A stretch of DNA of 64,000 nucleotides from Rhodoferax sp. PAMC 29310. GTDB taxonomy: Bacteria; Pseudomonadota; Gammaproteobacteria; Burkholderiales; Burkholderiaceae_C. The notes under the pieces were generated by a model. It saw nothing but the letters and a program-made list of their open reading frames with translations. It had not been told where the DNA came from and did no database searches. A program made the position numbers and the translations under genes. The stretch is taken from positions 682,001 to 746,000 of the forward strand of contig NZ_CP072852.1 in the NCBI RefSeq assembly GCF_017948265.1, written 5' to 3'. Shown one piece after another: positions 37,845 through 45,915 of the stretch (position 1 is the first letter of the stretch; every line of letters starts with the position of its first letter).

Positions 37845-38285
37845 ATGCAAACCACAGATCTCACCGCCAAACAAGCCAAGTGGGTACACGAATACTTGGC
37901 CTGTGGGAACGCGTCGGCTAGCGCGGTAAAAGCCGGGTACAGCGCCAATGGCGCGTCAGTCGCCGGGAACAGGATGTTAAGAAATGCTAGCGTTCAGAAG
38001 GCGCTGCAGGCGTGCCAAGCAGCTGACGCTGCCCGACTATCCATTCAGCGGGACGACGTCTTAAATGGCCTTGTGGAGGCCGTAGACCAGGCACGAGAGC
38101 AGGGTAACTCTATGGCCATGATCCGGGGGTGGGCCGAGGTGGCGAAGTTGATGGGGTTTTATGCGCCCGGGCAGGTCAGGGTCGACTTGAACGTCCAGGA
38201 GCAGGTGGAAATCGGACGCCTGGACCGGTTCTCTGATGCCGAGCTGCTAAGAATCATTGAGGCGGGGAGGGCAGAGGTCCAGTGA
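37845..38285 (+). CDS. Phage terminase small subunit-like protein
   Basis: 146 aa. The N-terminal helix-turn-helix (LTAKQAKWVHEYLACGNASASAVKAGYSANGASVAGNRMLRNASVQKAL) matches the DNA-binding domain of XtmA-type terminase small subunits. The C-terminal part is the oligomerisation region. The subunit recognises packaging sites. No large subunit is nearby, so it may redirect the packaging machinery of a helper phage, as satellite TerS proteins do. Confidence 0.75.
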   Translation: MQTTDLTAKQAKWVHEYLACGNASASAVKAGYSANGASVAGNRMLRNASVQKALQACQAADAARLSIQRDDVLNGLVEAVDQAREQGNSMAMIRGWAEVAKLMGFYAPGQVRVDLNVQEQVEIGRLDRFSDAELLRIIEAGRAEVQ

Positions 38286-38416
38286 CCACCCTTACTCAGT
38301 AAACGACTATGCCCTTGCTAGTCGGGCTTCCAAATGATTCAAGTATTCCAAGACTGCAGCCACTGTGAGGGGCTAGAAGAGGCTGTGGAGCGGGAGATGG
38401 GGTTAGTCGCCAGGGG

Positions 38417-38647
38417 GTGATTGCGGAGCTTGTGGGGGCGGCCGACTTGGCCAAATTGATGATGGAGCCGGGGCAGATTGTGTCGGCCCTGCGACAAATC
38501 GCTTTGATGAGTGGCTATTACCGGCAGGAAGAAGTGGCGCGTGTGAGGCTGACGGATAGGCAGAGCGTGGTCAAGGATAAATTCGCTGCGATGACCGATG
38601 CGGAACTGGTTGCCCTGATCGGTCAAGGCAACACAGCATCGCATTGA
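38417..38647 (+). CDS. Second TerS-like C-terminal fragment (76 aa)
   Basis: GTG start with CAGGGGG upstream. The sequence (ADLAKLMMEPGQIVSALRQIALMSGYY to FAAMTDAELVALIGQG) parallels the C-terminal half of the preceding TerS-like protein (MAMIRGWAEVAKLMGFY to FSDAELLRIIEAG). The N-terminal DNA-binding domain is missing, so it is either a truncated duplicate or a small partner protein. It ends one base before the convergent DUF3987 gene. Confidence 0.5.
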   Translation: MIAELVGAADLAKLMMEPGQIVSALRQIALMSGYYRQEEVARVRLTDRQSVVKDKFAAMTDAELVALIGQGNTASH

Positions 38648-38648
38648 T

Positions 38649-40268
38649 TCATCGTTTGGGTTTTGTCGGTTTTGTCGGTACTGCTCCTGTGTTCGTGGGC
38701 GATGACGCAGCGGGGTTGATGTCGTAGTGCTGTGATGGGCGACCAATGCGTCTGCCCGCTACCACTTGGCGTTTGATCCAACCTGCGGCTTCCAACTCAT
38801 CGCAGGCAGCCTTCAATTCATCGAGTTCTTTGAGACGTGACCAGCCCTTGCGTTGAATATCGCGGGTGCTGAATCCAGCCTCAAGCTGGCCAGCGGTAAT
38901 CTTGGTGGCCAACAGCTGCGCCGCCTGCACCTTGTAGTCGGTGGCCATGCCGTAAACACGGCGTGCATGTGACTCCAGATAGTGCGACCAACGAATGGCC
39001 AACTGCAGGCTCTCTACCCCAATGGAACTCCCTCGCTTGATCTTGCCTGCGGCCATCTCGACCAGGTGAAAAATGAGTGACAAAGCCGGAATGAGCTTTC
39101 GGTATTTGCCCAAATGCTCTTGCATCAGCGGGTCATCTTCGGTTGTGATGCGTTGGGTCAGCTCAACAAGCCACTTAAAGAACAAGGGCTGTGCCTTCTT
39201 CGTCTCGAAGCGAAAATAGGGGATGTCGTACTCTTTATCTTGCTTGGCACCCAGGCTCTTGATGTCATTGGCAAGCAGCAGAACAATGTCCATGACTGTT
39301 TTGGCGGCGGCCTCGTCCGGGGACTGGTCCACGACACCTACCATCGGCACCTCGTCGGGATAGACCATGACTTGAAGGCGTTGAATGAACCCGTCGTTGC
39401 CATGGTTATGTTGGGCCTCGGCTAGATACACCTCCAGCTTGTCGGGCTGAATGCCGCCAAAAATGGATGCGCAAAAGCGCTCAATGAAAATGTTTCCACG
39501 CGCAATGCGGTCCACCCGATGGGAGCCCGTGCCGTTCCATGCAGTCAGGTAGCCTTGGCGCTCGCCTTCACGGCCTGGGCGCTCAAAACCTGCAAGAAGT
39601 CCTGTCAGTTCATCGTGCTCTACCAGAATGCCACGAGGGTTTGCCTGAAGCATTTCTCCGAGGGATTCAATGGTGCAGTCATTGGTGTGATAGCGTTTTG
39701 CCACTGGTTCATCATTGGACAACCCGCAAAGGCGTTGGTACTCCAGAAAGTCGGCGCTGGGCTTCGTCACATCAGGAGTGCTTTCCTTGCCAATCCTTTT
39801 TTTCAGCAAGTCGGCGCTCAACTTATTGGTGAGAGTAACTTGTTGATGTGCCGCCGTTGCTGCTTTCCAGTCAGCTTGGGCCAGGCTGTCAAGCCGATAG
39901 AGTGGAGACATTGCCGCTGAGATCGCTGGGCTTTTGAGTCGACCGGGGCGGCCGATGCCAGCCCCCCAGATGTTGGGGGTGACAGCCCAGTCGTCGTTTT
40001 GCTTGGGGCGAACAGCAGCGCCGGTGCCAATCACCGAACCCAACATGACCACCGCTCCAGCTGCAACAAAGTCGATGGGGCATTGCATTCGGTGAACGAT
40101 GTCGGTGACCCACGGGCGCAGTGAATCAGGCAACATGTCTGGCGTGAACGGCTGCACCGGTATGGTGGCGTGCAGAACGGGCTCTGGCGTCCTCCAGTTG
40201 GCGGTCACGGGGTCGTCAGCCTGGGCCAAGAGGGCCAGGATGTCTTTAGGTACGTCGATGATTTTCAT
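38649..40268 (-). CDS. DUF3987 (YfjI-like) replication-associated protein
   Basis: 539 aa. It matches DUF3987 proteins of phages and islands: an N-terminal part with PDSLRPWVTDIVHRMQCPIDFVAAGAVVMLGSVIG, then an ATPase-like core in which WGAGIGRPGRLKSPA takes the Walker-A-like position (K-S present), and VEHDELTGLLAGF with acidic Walker-B-like residues. It starts 5 bp after the prim-pol gene. These proteins are thought to act as helicase-like partners of primases in element replication. The C-terminus resembles a winged helix (STRDIQRKGWSRLKELDELKAACDELEAAGWI). Confidence 0.75.
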   Translation of the reverse strand: MKIIDVPKDILALLAQADDPVTANWRTPEPVLHATIPVQPFTPDMLPDSLRPWVTDIVHRMQCPIDFVAAGAVVMLGSVIGTGAAVRPKQNDDWAVTPNIWGAGIGRPGRLKSPAISAAMSPLYRLDSLAQADWKAATAAHQQVTLTNKLSADLLKKRIGKESTPDVTKPSADFLEYQRLCGLSNDEPVAKRYHTNDCTIESLGEMLQANPRGILVEHDELTGLLAGFERPGREGERQGYLTAWNGTGSHRVDRIARGNIFIERFCASIFGGIQPDKLEVYLAEAQHNHGNDGFIQRLQVMVYPDEVPMVGVVDQSPDEAAAKTVMDIVLLLANDIKSLGAKQDKEYDIPYFRFETKKAQPLFFKWLVELTQRITTEDDPLMQEHLGKYRKLIPALSLIFHLVEMAAGKIKRGSSIGVESLQLAIRWSHYLESHARRVYGMATDYKVQAAQLLATKITAGQLEAGFSTRDIQRKGWSRLKELDELKAACDELEAAGWIKRQVVAGRRIGRPSQHYDINPAASSPTNTGAVPTKPTKPKR

Positions 40269-40273
40269 GGTGA

Positions 40274-40828
40274 TTATTCGATGTCAAATTTGTAGGGGTG
40301 GCCGGTGTCAGGGTGGATGCTGGGCGGCATGACCACATTTTTTCCGGTGGAAAGAATCTCGATTAACCAGGCTGGACGGGCGTCCTTGTCAGTGGAAGCG
40401 CATATGTCTTTGGTGTCGTTGTTTACCCAAATATCCGACTGACGCAATGTGGTGGCTGCCTTGGGTGGCGACGTGCCTTTGTCAAACCCGAGATAGCGAT
40501 GGCGACCTACATCAGACCCGCTGATGACGGTGAACTTTCGTTCACGCATCATGGCGGCTGCGGCGGCATAGGCTTCTTCGGCATAGCGTGCCCCGCCGCG
40601 TATGTCTACATCCAAGACGCAGATTTCTTTGCCATTGACGACAGACCACTTGCCCGGTCTGAAGCCAACGTTGAACCTCGGCTGATACGCTGACTTCAGC
40701 GCGGCGGCGTCCATGACAGATGCATCGGCCCAGCCAGAGCTGACGGGAATCTTCGTGCTGGGGCGAAGCCAATGGATTGCAAAACCTAGCTTGCGCAGGC
40801 GTAGGCCTTCTTGGAGCATGTCATCCAT
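40274..40828 (-). CDS. Prim-pol (bifunctional DNA primase/polymerase) domain protein
   Basis: 184 aa from ATG 40826-40828, overlapping the zinc-finger gene by 8 bp. It matches the N-terminal Prim-Pol domain: MLQEGLRLRKLGFAIHWLRP, IPVSSGWADAS, and a catalytic acidic pair in ICVLDVDIRGGARYAE. VISGSDVGRHRYLGF carries the conserved His. The enzyme would synthesise primers for island replication. An upstream open extension to 41071 is a shadow of the zinc-finger gene and is not included. Confidence 0.78.
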   Translation of the reverse strand: MDDMLQEGLRLRKLGFAIHWLRPSTKIPVSSGWADASVMDAAALKSAYQPRFNVGFRPGKWSVVNGKEICVLDVDIRGGARYAEEAYAAAAAMMRERKFTVISGSDVGRHRYLGFDKGTSPPKAATTLRQSDIWVNNDTKDICASTDKDARPAWLIEILSTGKNVVMPPSIHPDTGHPYKFDIE

Positions 40829-41171
40829 AGTGCTGCTCCAGATAGTCGCGGGTTTCTGCATATTCGTACCCGAGGAGACGACTGACAAAACCGACAATAT
40901 TCGAGCCGGTTGCACCGCAGTTGGATGACATGCACTTGTACCAACCGGACTCGACGTTGACGCAAAGTGAGGGATTGTTGTCGTCGTGAAAAACGCAGCA
41001 CGCCCAGGCGAATCCGTTGTTGCCATGGGCGAGATCTGGTAAAAGGTCTTCGAAGACGACGGATGGATCAATTTCGACCCACGACGATTTTGCGCTTGGG
41101 CGTTTGCTGAAGCCTGTATAGCCCGACGGGGTGCGACTTGATGCCGCAGGTTTGCGAGAGATATGTTTCAT
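40821..41171 (-). CDS. CHC2-type primase zinc-finger protein
   Basis: 116 aa. Residues about 55-100 carry the DnaG-type zinc-binding motif: CCVFHDDNNPSLCVN...WYKCMSSNCGATGSNIVGFV (Cys/His pair, then Cys-x5-Cys). The first 40 residues are basic and likely unstructured. Together with the overlapping prim-pol gene it makes a two-chain primase in which template recognition and catalysis are on separate proteins. Confidence 0.8.
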   Translation of the reverse strand: MKHISRKPAASSRTPSGYTGFSKRPSAKSSWVEIDPSVVFEDLLPDLAHGNNGFAWACCVFHDDNNPSLCVNVESGWYKCMSSNCGATGSNIVGFVSRLLGYEYAETRDYLEQHYG

Positions 41172-41181
41172 GACGGTCTCG

Positions 41182-41427
41182 TTATTGGGTTTGGGTCAGG
41201 CCGAGTTCGGTGGCACGCTTTTCGAGCTTGTCGTCGAGTTGGCGAAGCTGGTCGGACGGCAGCCCTTTCTGGGCCAATTTGATGCACTTGAGGCACAGCG
41301 GGTACTGGATAGCACCCCGATGGCCGACCAGGTAGATGCCGAGCCCAGGAATGGCCCTTAGAGGCGTGCTGCACAGGGTGCAGGCGTTCATGGCGGCGCT
41401 GTAGGGGTAGTAGAGGCCGTGGGTCAT
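41182..41427 (-). CDS. Small zinc-ribbon-like protein
   Basis: 81 aa with two CxxC pairs (ACTLCST at about 15-18 and CLKCIK at about 45-48), a spacing fitting a single zinc ribbon, followed by an amphipathic helix. It overlaps the AlpA-like gene stop by 4 bp and is followed 10 bp later by the zinc-finger primase gene, so it belongs to the replication operon. Function unknown. Confidence 0.6.
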   Translation of the reverse strand: MTHGLYYPYSAAMNACTLCSTPLRAIPGLGIYLVGHRGAIQYPLCLKCIKLAQKGLPSDQLRQLDDKLEKRATELGLTQTQ

Positions 41428-41678
41428 TGGGTGGCTCCTGCTGGCATTGAAGCGAGGTTCGCCTCCAGAAACCGGGCCAAGTCAGCAGCCCGATAGATCA
41501 CACGCCTGCCCAGCTTGACGTACGGGGGTGGTGGGAGGTGGTTGGCGCGGGGGCCGTTCATGCGGCTCTTGCGTAAAGAAGATACGCTCAGTCCCAAATA
41601 GAACGCTGCGTCAGCCTCGTTCATATTTGGGCGAGTTAGGTCAGGTGATTTCGGTCCCTGTTTGTCAGCATTTATCAT
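41424..41678 (-). CDS. AlpA-like helix-turn-helix regulator / excisionase
   Basis: 84 aa. A MerR/AlpA-type DNA-binding domain is visible: MNEADAAFYLGLSVSSLRKSRMNG then PPPYVKLGRRVIYRAADLARFLEAN. AlpA-family proteins activate integrase/excision genes or act as excisionases in Gram-negative islands and satellites. It is the first gene of the leftward replication operon and lies 220 bp from orf221 and the integrase. Confidence 0.78.
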   Translation of the reverse strand: MINADKQGPKSPDLTRPNMNEADAAFYLGLSVSSLRKSRMNGPRANHLPPPPYVKLGRRVIYRAADLARFLEANLASMPAGATQ

Positions 41679-41734
41679 GGATTACTCCTGGGGTTGAGCT
41701 GTTGTCAGCCAGGGGTCAACGATAAATTTAAGCA

Positions 41735-41784
41735 CCAAAAAAAGAACCCGGTGCTTCGCTCACTGTGGAGCAAGAGCACCGGGT
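41735..41784 (-). terminator. Terminator after the integrase/orf221 operon
   Basis: Minus-strand stem of 10 bp (ACCCGGTGCT at 41746-41755 with AGCACCGGGT at 41775-41784) followed by CTTTTTTT (plus-strand A run 41737-41743). It separates the int operon from the AlpA/replication operon. Confidence 0.75.
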
Positions 41785-41897
41785 AATTCACCATTTTTGA
41801 CGGAAGGCGGAGGGTTGCGTGGCGACCTCAAAAAATGGGCTGTACCGATAAGAAGCTCAGTTCAACGGTCCGCGCCCCTTAGCCGTAGCGCAGCGGC

Positions 41898-42563
41898 TCA
41901 AGAGGGCAGATTGACGCGCATGATCGCCGACTTCGGCCTGCAACTGGGCTCGGGGCGTCGCTTGTAGTGTGCAACTATGTCCTTTGTCACATCGCCGACG
42001 TCCTTCCCATCAAACTCATCGTTTTTGCCGATGTCTAGCAGTGCGCAAACGGTCATGGCCACAAGCGAATCACGCCCACGAATGGGCTTGCCAGCGGCAT
42101 TGACGCCAGATAATATGAAATGAGTAAGTGCCCGAGCTATATACGTACGCTCTGCGGTTGGCAGGGCCATACTTCTTGGGCGCGACCTCATCGCGGCGGT
42201 CGGTGAATTCGGCTCATCCAAACCGTCTGCGAACCGGACCAAATCCTCGGCCATGAATGAATGCAAGTCAATGTCAAGGTAGCCCTTCAGCGTTTTCAGT
42301 TCTGGGGCGTACGTATGGATTTTTATCGCCAGGCACCGGGCGAGCGCAGCAATTTCCGACACCGTTTTTTCAACTTGTTTGGCCGGGGCTCTCGACATCG
42401 CCGCCCACGAATCGCGCAACCCGAGCGCGTAGTCCCAATAGTCTCGTTCGTCCTCCCAGTATTCATTGGCGAAGGCGGTTGTTACGCTCTTCCAGAGAGA
42501 GTCATATTGGGGAAGTGATAGGCGTTGCTCAAGCGCGGGTCGGAGCTTAGGCGCGGGGTTCAT
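41898..42563 (-). CDS. Unknown 221-aa protein coupled to the integrase
   Basis: Overlaps the integrase stop by 4 bp (ATGA), so it is translated with it. The protein is soluble and mostly helical. Recognisable pieces are a Trp/Tyr-rich N-terminal stretch (FANEYWEDERDYWDYALGL) and a basic C-terminal tail. No family recognised. Its position suggests a role in integration, excision or island maintenance; this is inference only. Confidence 0.6.
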   Translation of the reverse strand: MNPAPKLRPALEQRLSLPQYDSLWKSVTTAFANEYWEDERDYWDYALGLRDSWAAMSRAPAKQVEKTVSEIAALARCLAIKIHTYAPELKTLKGYLDIDLHSFMAEDLVRFADGLDEPNSPTAAMRSRPRSMALPTAERTYIARALTHFILSGVNAAGKPIRGRDSLVAMTVCALLDIGKNDEFDGKDVGDVTKDIVAHYKRRPEPSCRPKSAIMRVNLPS

Positions 42564-43816
42564 TCTGTGCTGGCCTTTGCAAGTTGGCTGACCAGTTTTT
42601 CCACTGCGTTCGCCTTATGTTCCGGTGCCAGGTGGGCATACCGCAGCGTCATTTTCAAATCAGCATGGCCCAGCAACTCGCGCACGGTGTTGAGATCGAC
42701 ACCCGCCATGACCAGGCGGCTGGCGAAGTCGTGTCGCATATCGTGCCAGCGGAATGTTTCAATCTTGGCGTCCCTTAGCAATTTGGCCCAGGCGGTCTTG
42801 ATCTCCACAATCCTTTGGCCATTGGCGCTTGGGAATACCAATACATTTGTGACGGGTGACTGTTGTCTCCATTGGTTCAGTGCGACCATGGCATCTGAAT
42901 TAAGGGGTATGTGGCGTGTCTTACCACTCTTTGCGTTAGAGCCCTTGATGGCCAACTGCTGCCCCGGCAGGTTGATGTCGGACCAGCTCAAGGACAGCAA
43001 CTCGCCTTGGCGCAGGCCGGTATTGAGCGACACAATGATGCAAGGCTGCAGGTGGTCGAAGAACGCTTGGTCGTCAAGACTGGGTAGGGCAGGGTAGTCG
43101 CGTTCGCGCCGCCAAGCGTTTGCTTTGGCCCGGTCCGCCTTCTTGGTGTGCTCTCGCTGACCTAGCGTTGTGAACAACGCTACACGTTCAGGATCACTCA
43201 GGTAGCGAACAATGGCATCGGAGTCATCTTTTGAGGCTTTGACTTTGGCAAGCGGGTGCTGTTCCAGAAACTCCCATTCAACCGCCTTGGTGATGGCGGC
43301 TTTCAGTGCTGCAAGATCACGATTGACCGTGGTCGGTTTGGCGGGTCGAGTCGCGTGGTTCAGTCGCTGCTGCCGCCATTTTTCAATCCCCAGCGCGTTA
43401 AGTTCCGATAAGGGGCGGTCCCACTGGGCATCGAAGTTCTTGCGGATGCGGGCTAAGTTGGCATCGGCTGCCTTGCGGTGGGTCTTGGCCCACGGGCTGA
43501 AATCTTCGGTGATGAACTTTCCCAGCGTCTTGACTTCCTTCACGGGCTTGCGATCATCGAGCGGGTTGGTTCCCAGGTTGACACCGGCCAGTGTTGACCT
43601 TGCCACATCCCTGGCCTGCGCTGGACTGAATTCGGAGGTGCGACCAATCACGTAGCGCGTCTGCTTGCCGCGCAGGCGATACCGCACAAAGTACGACATG
43701 ACACCAGACGGCTGCACGCGCAAACCAAACCCTTTGAGGTCGGTGTCGTTGACCTCATACGCGGCCGTCGCGGGCTTGAGGGTGGTGAGTAGCGTGTTGT
43801 TGATTTTGCCGTTCAT
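42560..43816 (-). CDS. Tyrosine-type site-specific integrase
   Basis: 418 aa. The N-terminal DUF4102-type arm-binding domain (DTDLKGFGLRVQPSGVMSYFVRYRLRGKQTRYVIGR) is followed by a core-binding SAM-like domain and the catalytic domain. Catalytic residues are in NTGLRQGELL (Arg), KTRHIPL (Lys), HDMRHDFASR (His, Arg), LLGHADLKMT (His) and RYAHL (nucleophilic Tyr). It inserts the island into tRNA-Val; the gene lies 211 bp from attR and reads away from it, the usual layout. A 19-bp repeat lies 52 bp upstream of its start. Confidence 0.95.
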   Translation of the reverse strand: MNGKINNTLLTTLKPATAAYEVNDTDLKGFGLRVQPSGVMSYFVRYRLRGKQTRYVIGRTSEFSPAQARDVARSTLAGVNLGTNPLDDRKPVKEVKTLGKFITEDFSPWAKTHRKAADANLARIRKNFDAQWDRPLSELNALGIEKWRQQRLNHATRPAKPTTVNRDLAALKAAITKAVEWEFLEQHPLAKVKASKDDSDAIVRYLSDPERVALFTTLGQREHTKKADRAKANAWRRERDYPALPSLDDQAFFDHLQPCIIVSLNTGLRQGELLSLSWSDINLPGQQLAIKGSNAKSGKTRHIPLNSDAMVALNQWRQQSPVTNVLVFPSANGQRIVEIKTAWAKLLRDAKIETFRWHDMRHDFASRLVMAGVDLNTVRELLGHADLKMTLRYAHLAPEHKANAVEKLVSQLAKASTE

Positions 43817-43867
43817 GATAGTGTGACCCCTGCACTGTTTGATTTACAGACTGCAATGATTGAGTCC

Positions 43868-43886
43868 GAGGACACACTATAAGCAC
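43868..43886 (+). repeat. 19-bp subterminal direct repeat, right copy
   Basis: Identical to 16290-16308. It lies between the integrase start and attR. On the minus strand it contains TATAGT, a possible integrase -10, so it could be an arm site overlapping the int promoter. Confidence 0.6.
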
Positions 43887-44026
43887 TAACTGAATCCACC
43901 GCAATGAACCAGTGGGAACAACGTTGTTACTGAGTTTAATTTGTAAGTTGTTGTTTTGATTGAAGTTATTTGCCATTCTTGTGGATGGAGGTTCATTGTC
44001 GTGCAGCGGCAAATATCGCAAAAAGC

Positions 44027-44078
44027 GCATTCACACTGCAGGGGTCGCAAGTTCGAAACTTGCATCGCCCACCAAATT
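44027..44078 (+). repeat. attR: orphan 3' half of tRNA-Val
   Basis: 52 bp identical to attL. It is only the anticodon-to-CCA half of the tRNA, with no 5' half before it, so it is the displaced chromosomal end and not a functional tRNA. Confidence 0.93.
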
Positions 44079-44091
44079 ACTGAATAAATCC

Positions 44092-44123
44092 AAGGACTTT
44101 CGAGAAATCGAAAGTCCTTTTTG
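44092..44123 (+). terminator. Original tRNA-Val terminator next to attR
   Basis: A perfect 12-bp stem, AAGGACTTTCGA (44092-44103) with TCGAAAGTCCTT (44108-44119), loop GAAA, then TTTT. Before integration it would have terminated tRNA-Val. Confidence 0.8.
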
Positions 44124-44407
44124 TTTGTCCGATTCAGATTTAAAGCATCGGTTCGCGCGATGTAGGGCTGACGACGTCGACGCTGATCGCATTTCAATGA
44201 AGGCATATTTTCAGCCCATTTAAGATGCCCTGATTTATGCGAAAAAGCAAGATACGGAAGAGCATGTGGATGCTCTTGCTGCGTGTTGTTGGCAGGCACC
44301 CTTGCCTTTGTGGTCACTAATCTCAGGTGATTGGATTGACCCGGTGTGGGCCGGGCCACGATACTAGGTAGTCATTTCGCCGACGCGATTAAGCAGCGAA
44401 AAAAGTT
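44124..44407. other. Gap between the attR terminator and the first IS copy
   Basis: 284 bp. No supported gene; a 157-codon minus-strand frame crosses attR and the tRNA half and has no coding character. It would be ancestral chromosomal sequence between tRNA-Val and ffs. Confidence 0.4.
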
Positions 44408-45739
44408 GAGGGTGTCCCGAATTTTGTGTAAACGGCGGTTAAGTTAGACGCGCGGCATGCGCTCGTCAAACTGAATGGTAAAGCGGTTCAGAGCAGCCTT
44501 CCAATCCCGAATCGGCATCGTCCATTTCTGGCTGATGTTGTTCAGTGCCAGATAGAACAGCTTGAACACTGCGTCCTCAGTTGGGAACGAGCCGCGGGTC
44601 TTGGTTATTTTGCGCAGGCTCATGTTCACGGACTCAATGGCGTTGGTCGTGTAAATCACTTTTCGGATGTCTGGCGGGTATTCAAAGAACGGTATCAAGT
44701 GTGTCCAGTTGCGCCGCCAGGAGCGCCCAATCGGAGCGAAGGAATCGTCCCATTTGACCTCGAATGCCGTGAGTTGTCGCTCAGCTTCGGATTCAGTGGG
44801 CGCAGCGTAAATCAGCCGCAAATCCGCGGCGACTTCCTTGCGCTGTTTCCACCCCACGAAGTTCAGGCTGTGACGCACCATGTGAACAATGCAAAGCTGC
44901 ACCGTCGCCTTGGGGAAGACTGCCTCAATGGCGTCAGGGAAACCTTTGAGCCCATCTACGCAGGCGATAAAGATGTCAGCCACGCCCCGATTCTTCAGTT
45001 CAGTCACCACCTGCAGCCAGAACTTGGCCCCTTCGGTTTGGGCCATCCACAGGCCCAGTACCTCTTTGAGGCCGTCCAGGTTGACGCCAATGGCCAAGTA
45101 CAGGGCCTTGACCCGCACAGTACCGTTGTCGCGCACCTTGACGTGAATGCAGTCCATGTAGACGATGGGGTACAGCGCCTCCAAGGGGCGCGACTGCCAG
45201 GCTTTGACCTCGTCCATGACGGCGTCGGTCACGGATGAAATCAGGGTAGGAGACACTTCGGCGCCGTACATCTCCTGCAGATGGCCTTGAATCTCGCGTA
45301 CCGTCATGCCTCGGGCATACAGCGACAGTATCTTGTCGTCAAAGCCGCTCCAGCGGGTCTGGTGTTTGCCAATCAGTTGGGGCTCGAAGGTGCCGGCGCG
45401 GTCACGGGGGATTTCTATGGGTAGCTGGCCAAAATCGCCTTTGAGCGTTTTCTTGCTGCACCCGTTGCGGGTGTTGCCCGCTTCATTGGCAACCAACTGG
45501 TTCTTGCCGTGACCCAGGTGGCCGGTCAATTCGGCTTGCAAAGCTCGCTCGACCAAGGCTTTGGTGAGCGGCGTCAAGAGGCCATTCTGGCCAATCAGGT
45601 CTTCGGGCTTTTTGTAGTCGGCCAACAGGGCGCCAATCAGCTCGGCGGGTAAGGGTTTCATCTCTACGGTCATCTCGGCTCCATGCAAGACAGCAGTTTC
45701 CTGCCAAATAACCGTTTACACAAAACTTCTTACACCCTC
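44408..45739 (-). mobile_element. IS256-family insertion sequence, copy A (1332 bp)
   Basis: Ends GAGGGTGT...TTTTGTGTAAACGG form imperfect inverted repeats (left end from 44408; right end ACACCCTC to 45739). Flanks are AAAAAGTT on the left (44400-44407) and GAAAAGTT on the right (45740-45747), an 8-bp duplication with one mismatch. One transposase gene fills it. Confidence 0.9.
44444..45688 (-). CDS. IS256-family transposase (copy A)
   Basis: 414 aa, a mutator-type DDE transposase. Catalytic residues are Asp179 (VYMDCIHV), Asp245 (IACVDGLKGF) and Glu352 (TTNAIESVN); the CxxH element LCIVHM lies between the last two. It catalyses copy-out/paste-in transposition with 8-9 bp duplications. It differs from copy B by only four residues: Gly19, Pro40, Thr370 and Phe407 here versus Asp, Gln, Ser and Leu. 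A second in-frame ATG at codon 6 is an alternative start. Confidence 0.93.
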   Translation of the reverse strand: MHGAEMTVEMKPLPAELIGALLADYKKPEDLIGQNGLLTPLTKALVERALQAELTGHLGHGKNQLVANEAGNTRNGCSKKTLKGDFGQLPIEIPRDRAGTFEPQLIGKHQTRWSGFDDKILSLYARGMTVREIQGHLQEMYGAEVSPTLISSVTDAVMDEVKAWQSRPLEALYPIVYMDCIHVKVRDNGTVRVKALYLAIGVNLDGLKEVLGLWMAQTEGAKFWLQVVTELKNRGVADIFIACVDGLKGFPDAIEAVFPKATVQLCIVHMVRHSLNFVGWKQRKEVAADLRLIYAAPTESEAERQLTAFEVKWDDSFAPIGRSWRRNWTHLIPFFEYPPDIRKVIYTTNAIESVNMSLRKITKTRGSFPTEDAVFKLFYLALNNISQKWTMPIRDWKAALNRFTIQFDERMPRV

Positions 45740-45915
45740 GAAAAGTTTGGAGAGGGGCTCAGATTCGTCGCACGATTGTGGACATTGGTCGACCATAACT
45801 CTGGCACATGTAATATTACATTATTGAGCCAATCGCCTAGCAAGTGATACAGCAGCGGAGTGATAGTCCTTGTCAGGACTCAAGTTGTTGATTCATAACA
45901 ACTTTAATTGAATAA

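Larger units (their letters stand above)
16163..44078. mobile_element. 27.9-kb genomic island integrated in tRNA-Val (satellite-like, with defence cargo)
   Basis: Exact 52-bp direct repeats at 16163-16214 and 44027-44078 define the ends. The first is the 3' half of intact tRNA-Val; the second is an orphan 3' half next to a tyrosine integrase (42560-43816). The right arm holds integrase, AlpA-like regulator, split primase, DUF3987 protein and TerS-like genes. The left arm holds exonuclease, annealase and ArdC. The centre holds type I restriction-modification, a DUF262 gene and a STAND/phosphorylase pair. No large terminase, portal, capsid or tail gene and no conjugation gene is seen, so it is neither a complete prophage nor a self-transmissible ICE. 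A phage-satellite (PICI-like) origin is inference. Confidence 0.92.

Noticed and set aside
44027..44078. Second tRNA-Val gene at attR
   Set aside because: Only the 3' half is present; no acceptor 5' strand or D arm precedes it.
16163..44078. Complete prophage or conjugative element
   Set aside because: No portal, capsid, tail, large terminase, relaxase or type IV secretion gene could be found in the island.
43886..44359. 157-codon minus-strand frame across attR
   Set aside because: It reads through the att repeat and the tRNA terminator; no coding signature.
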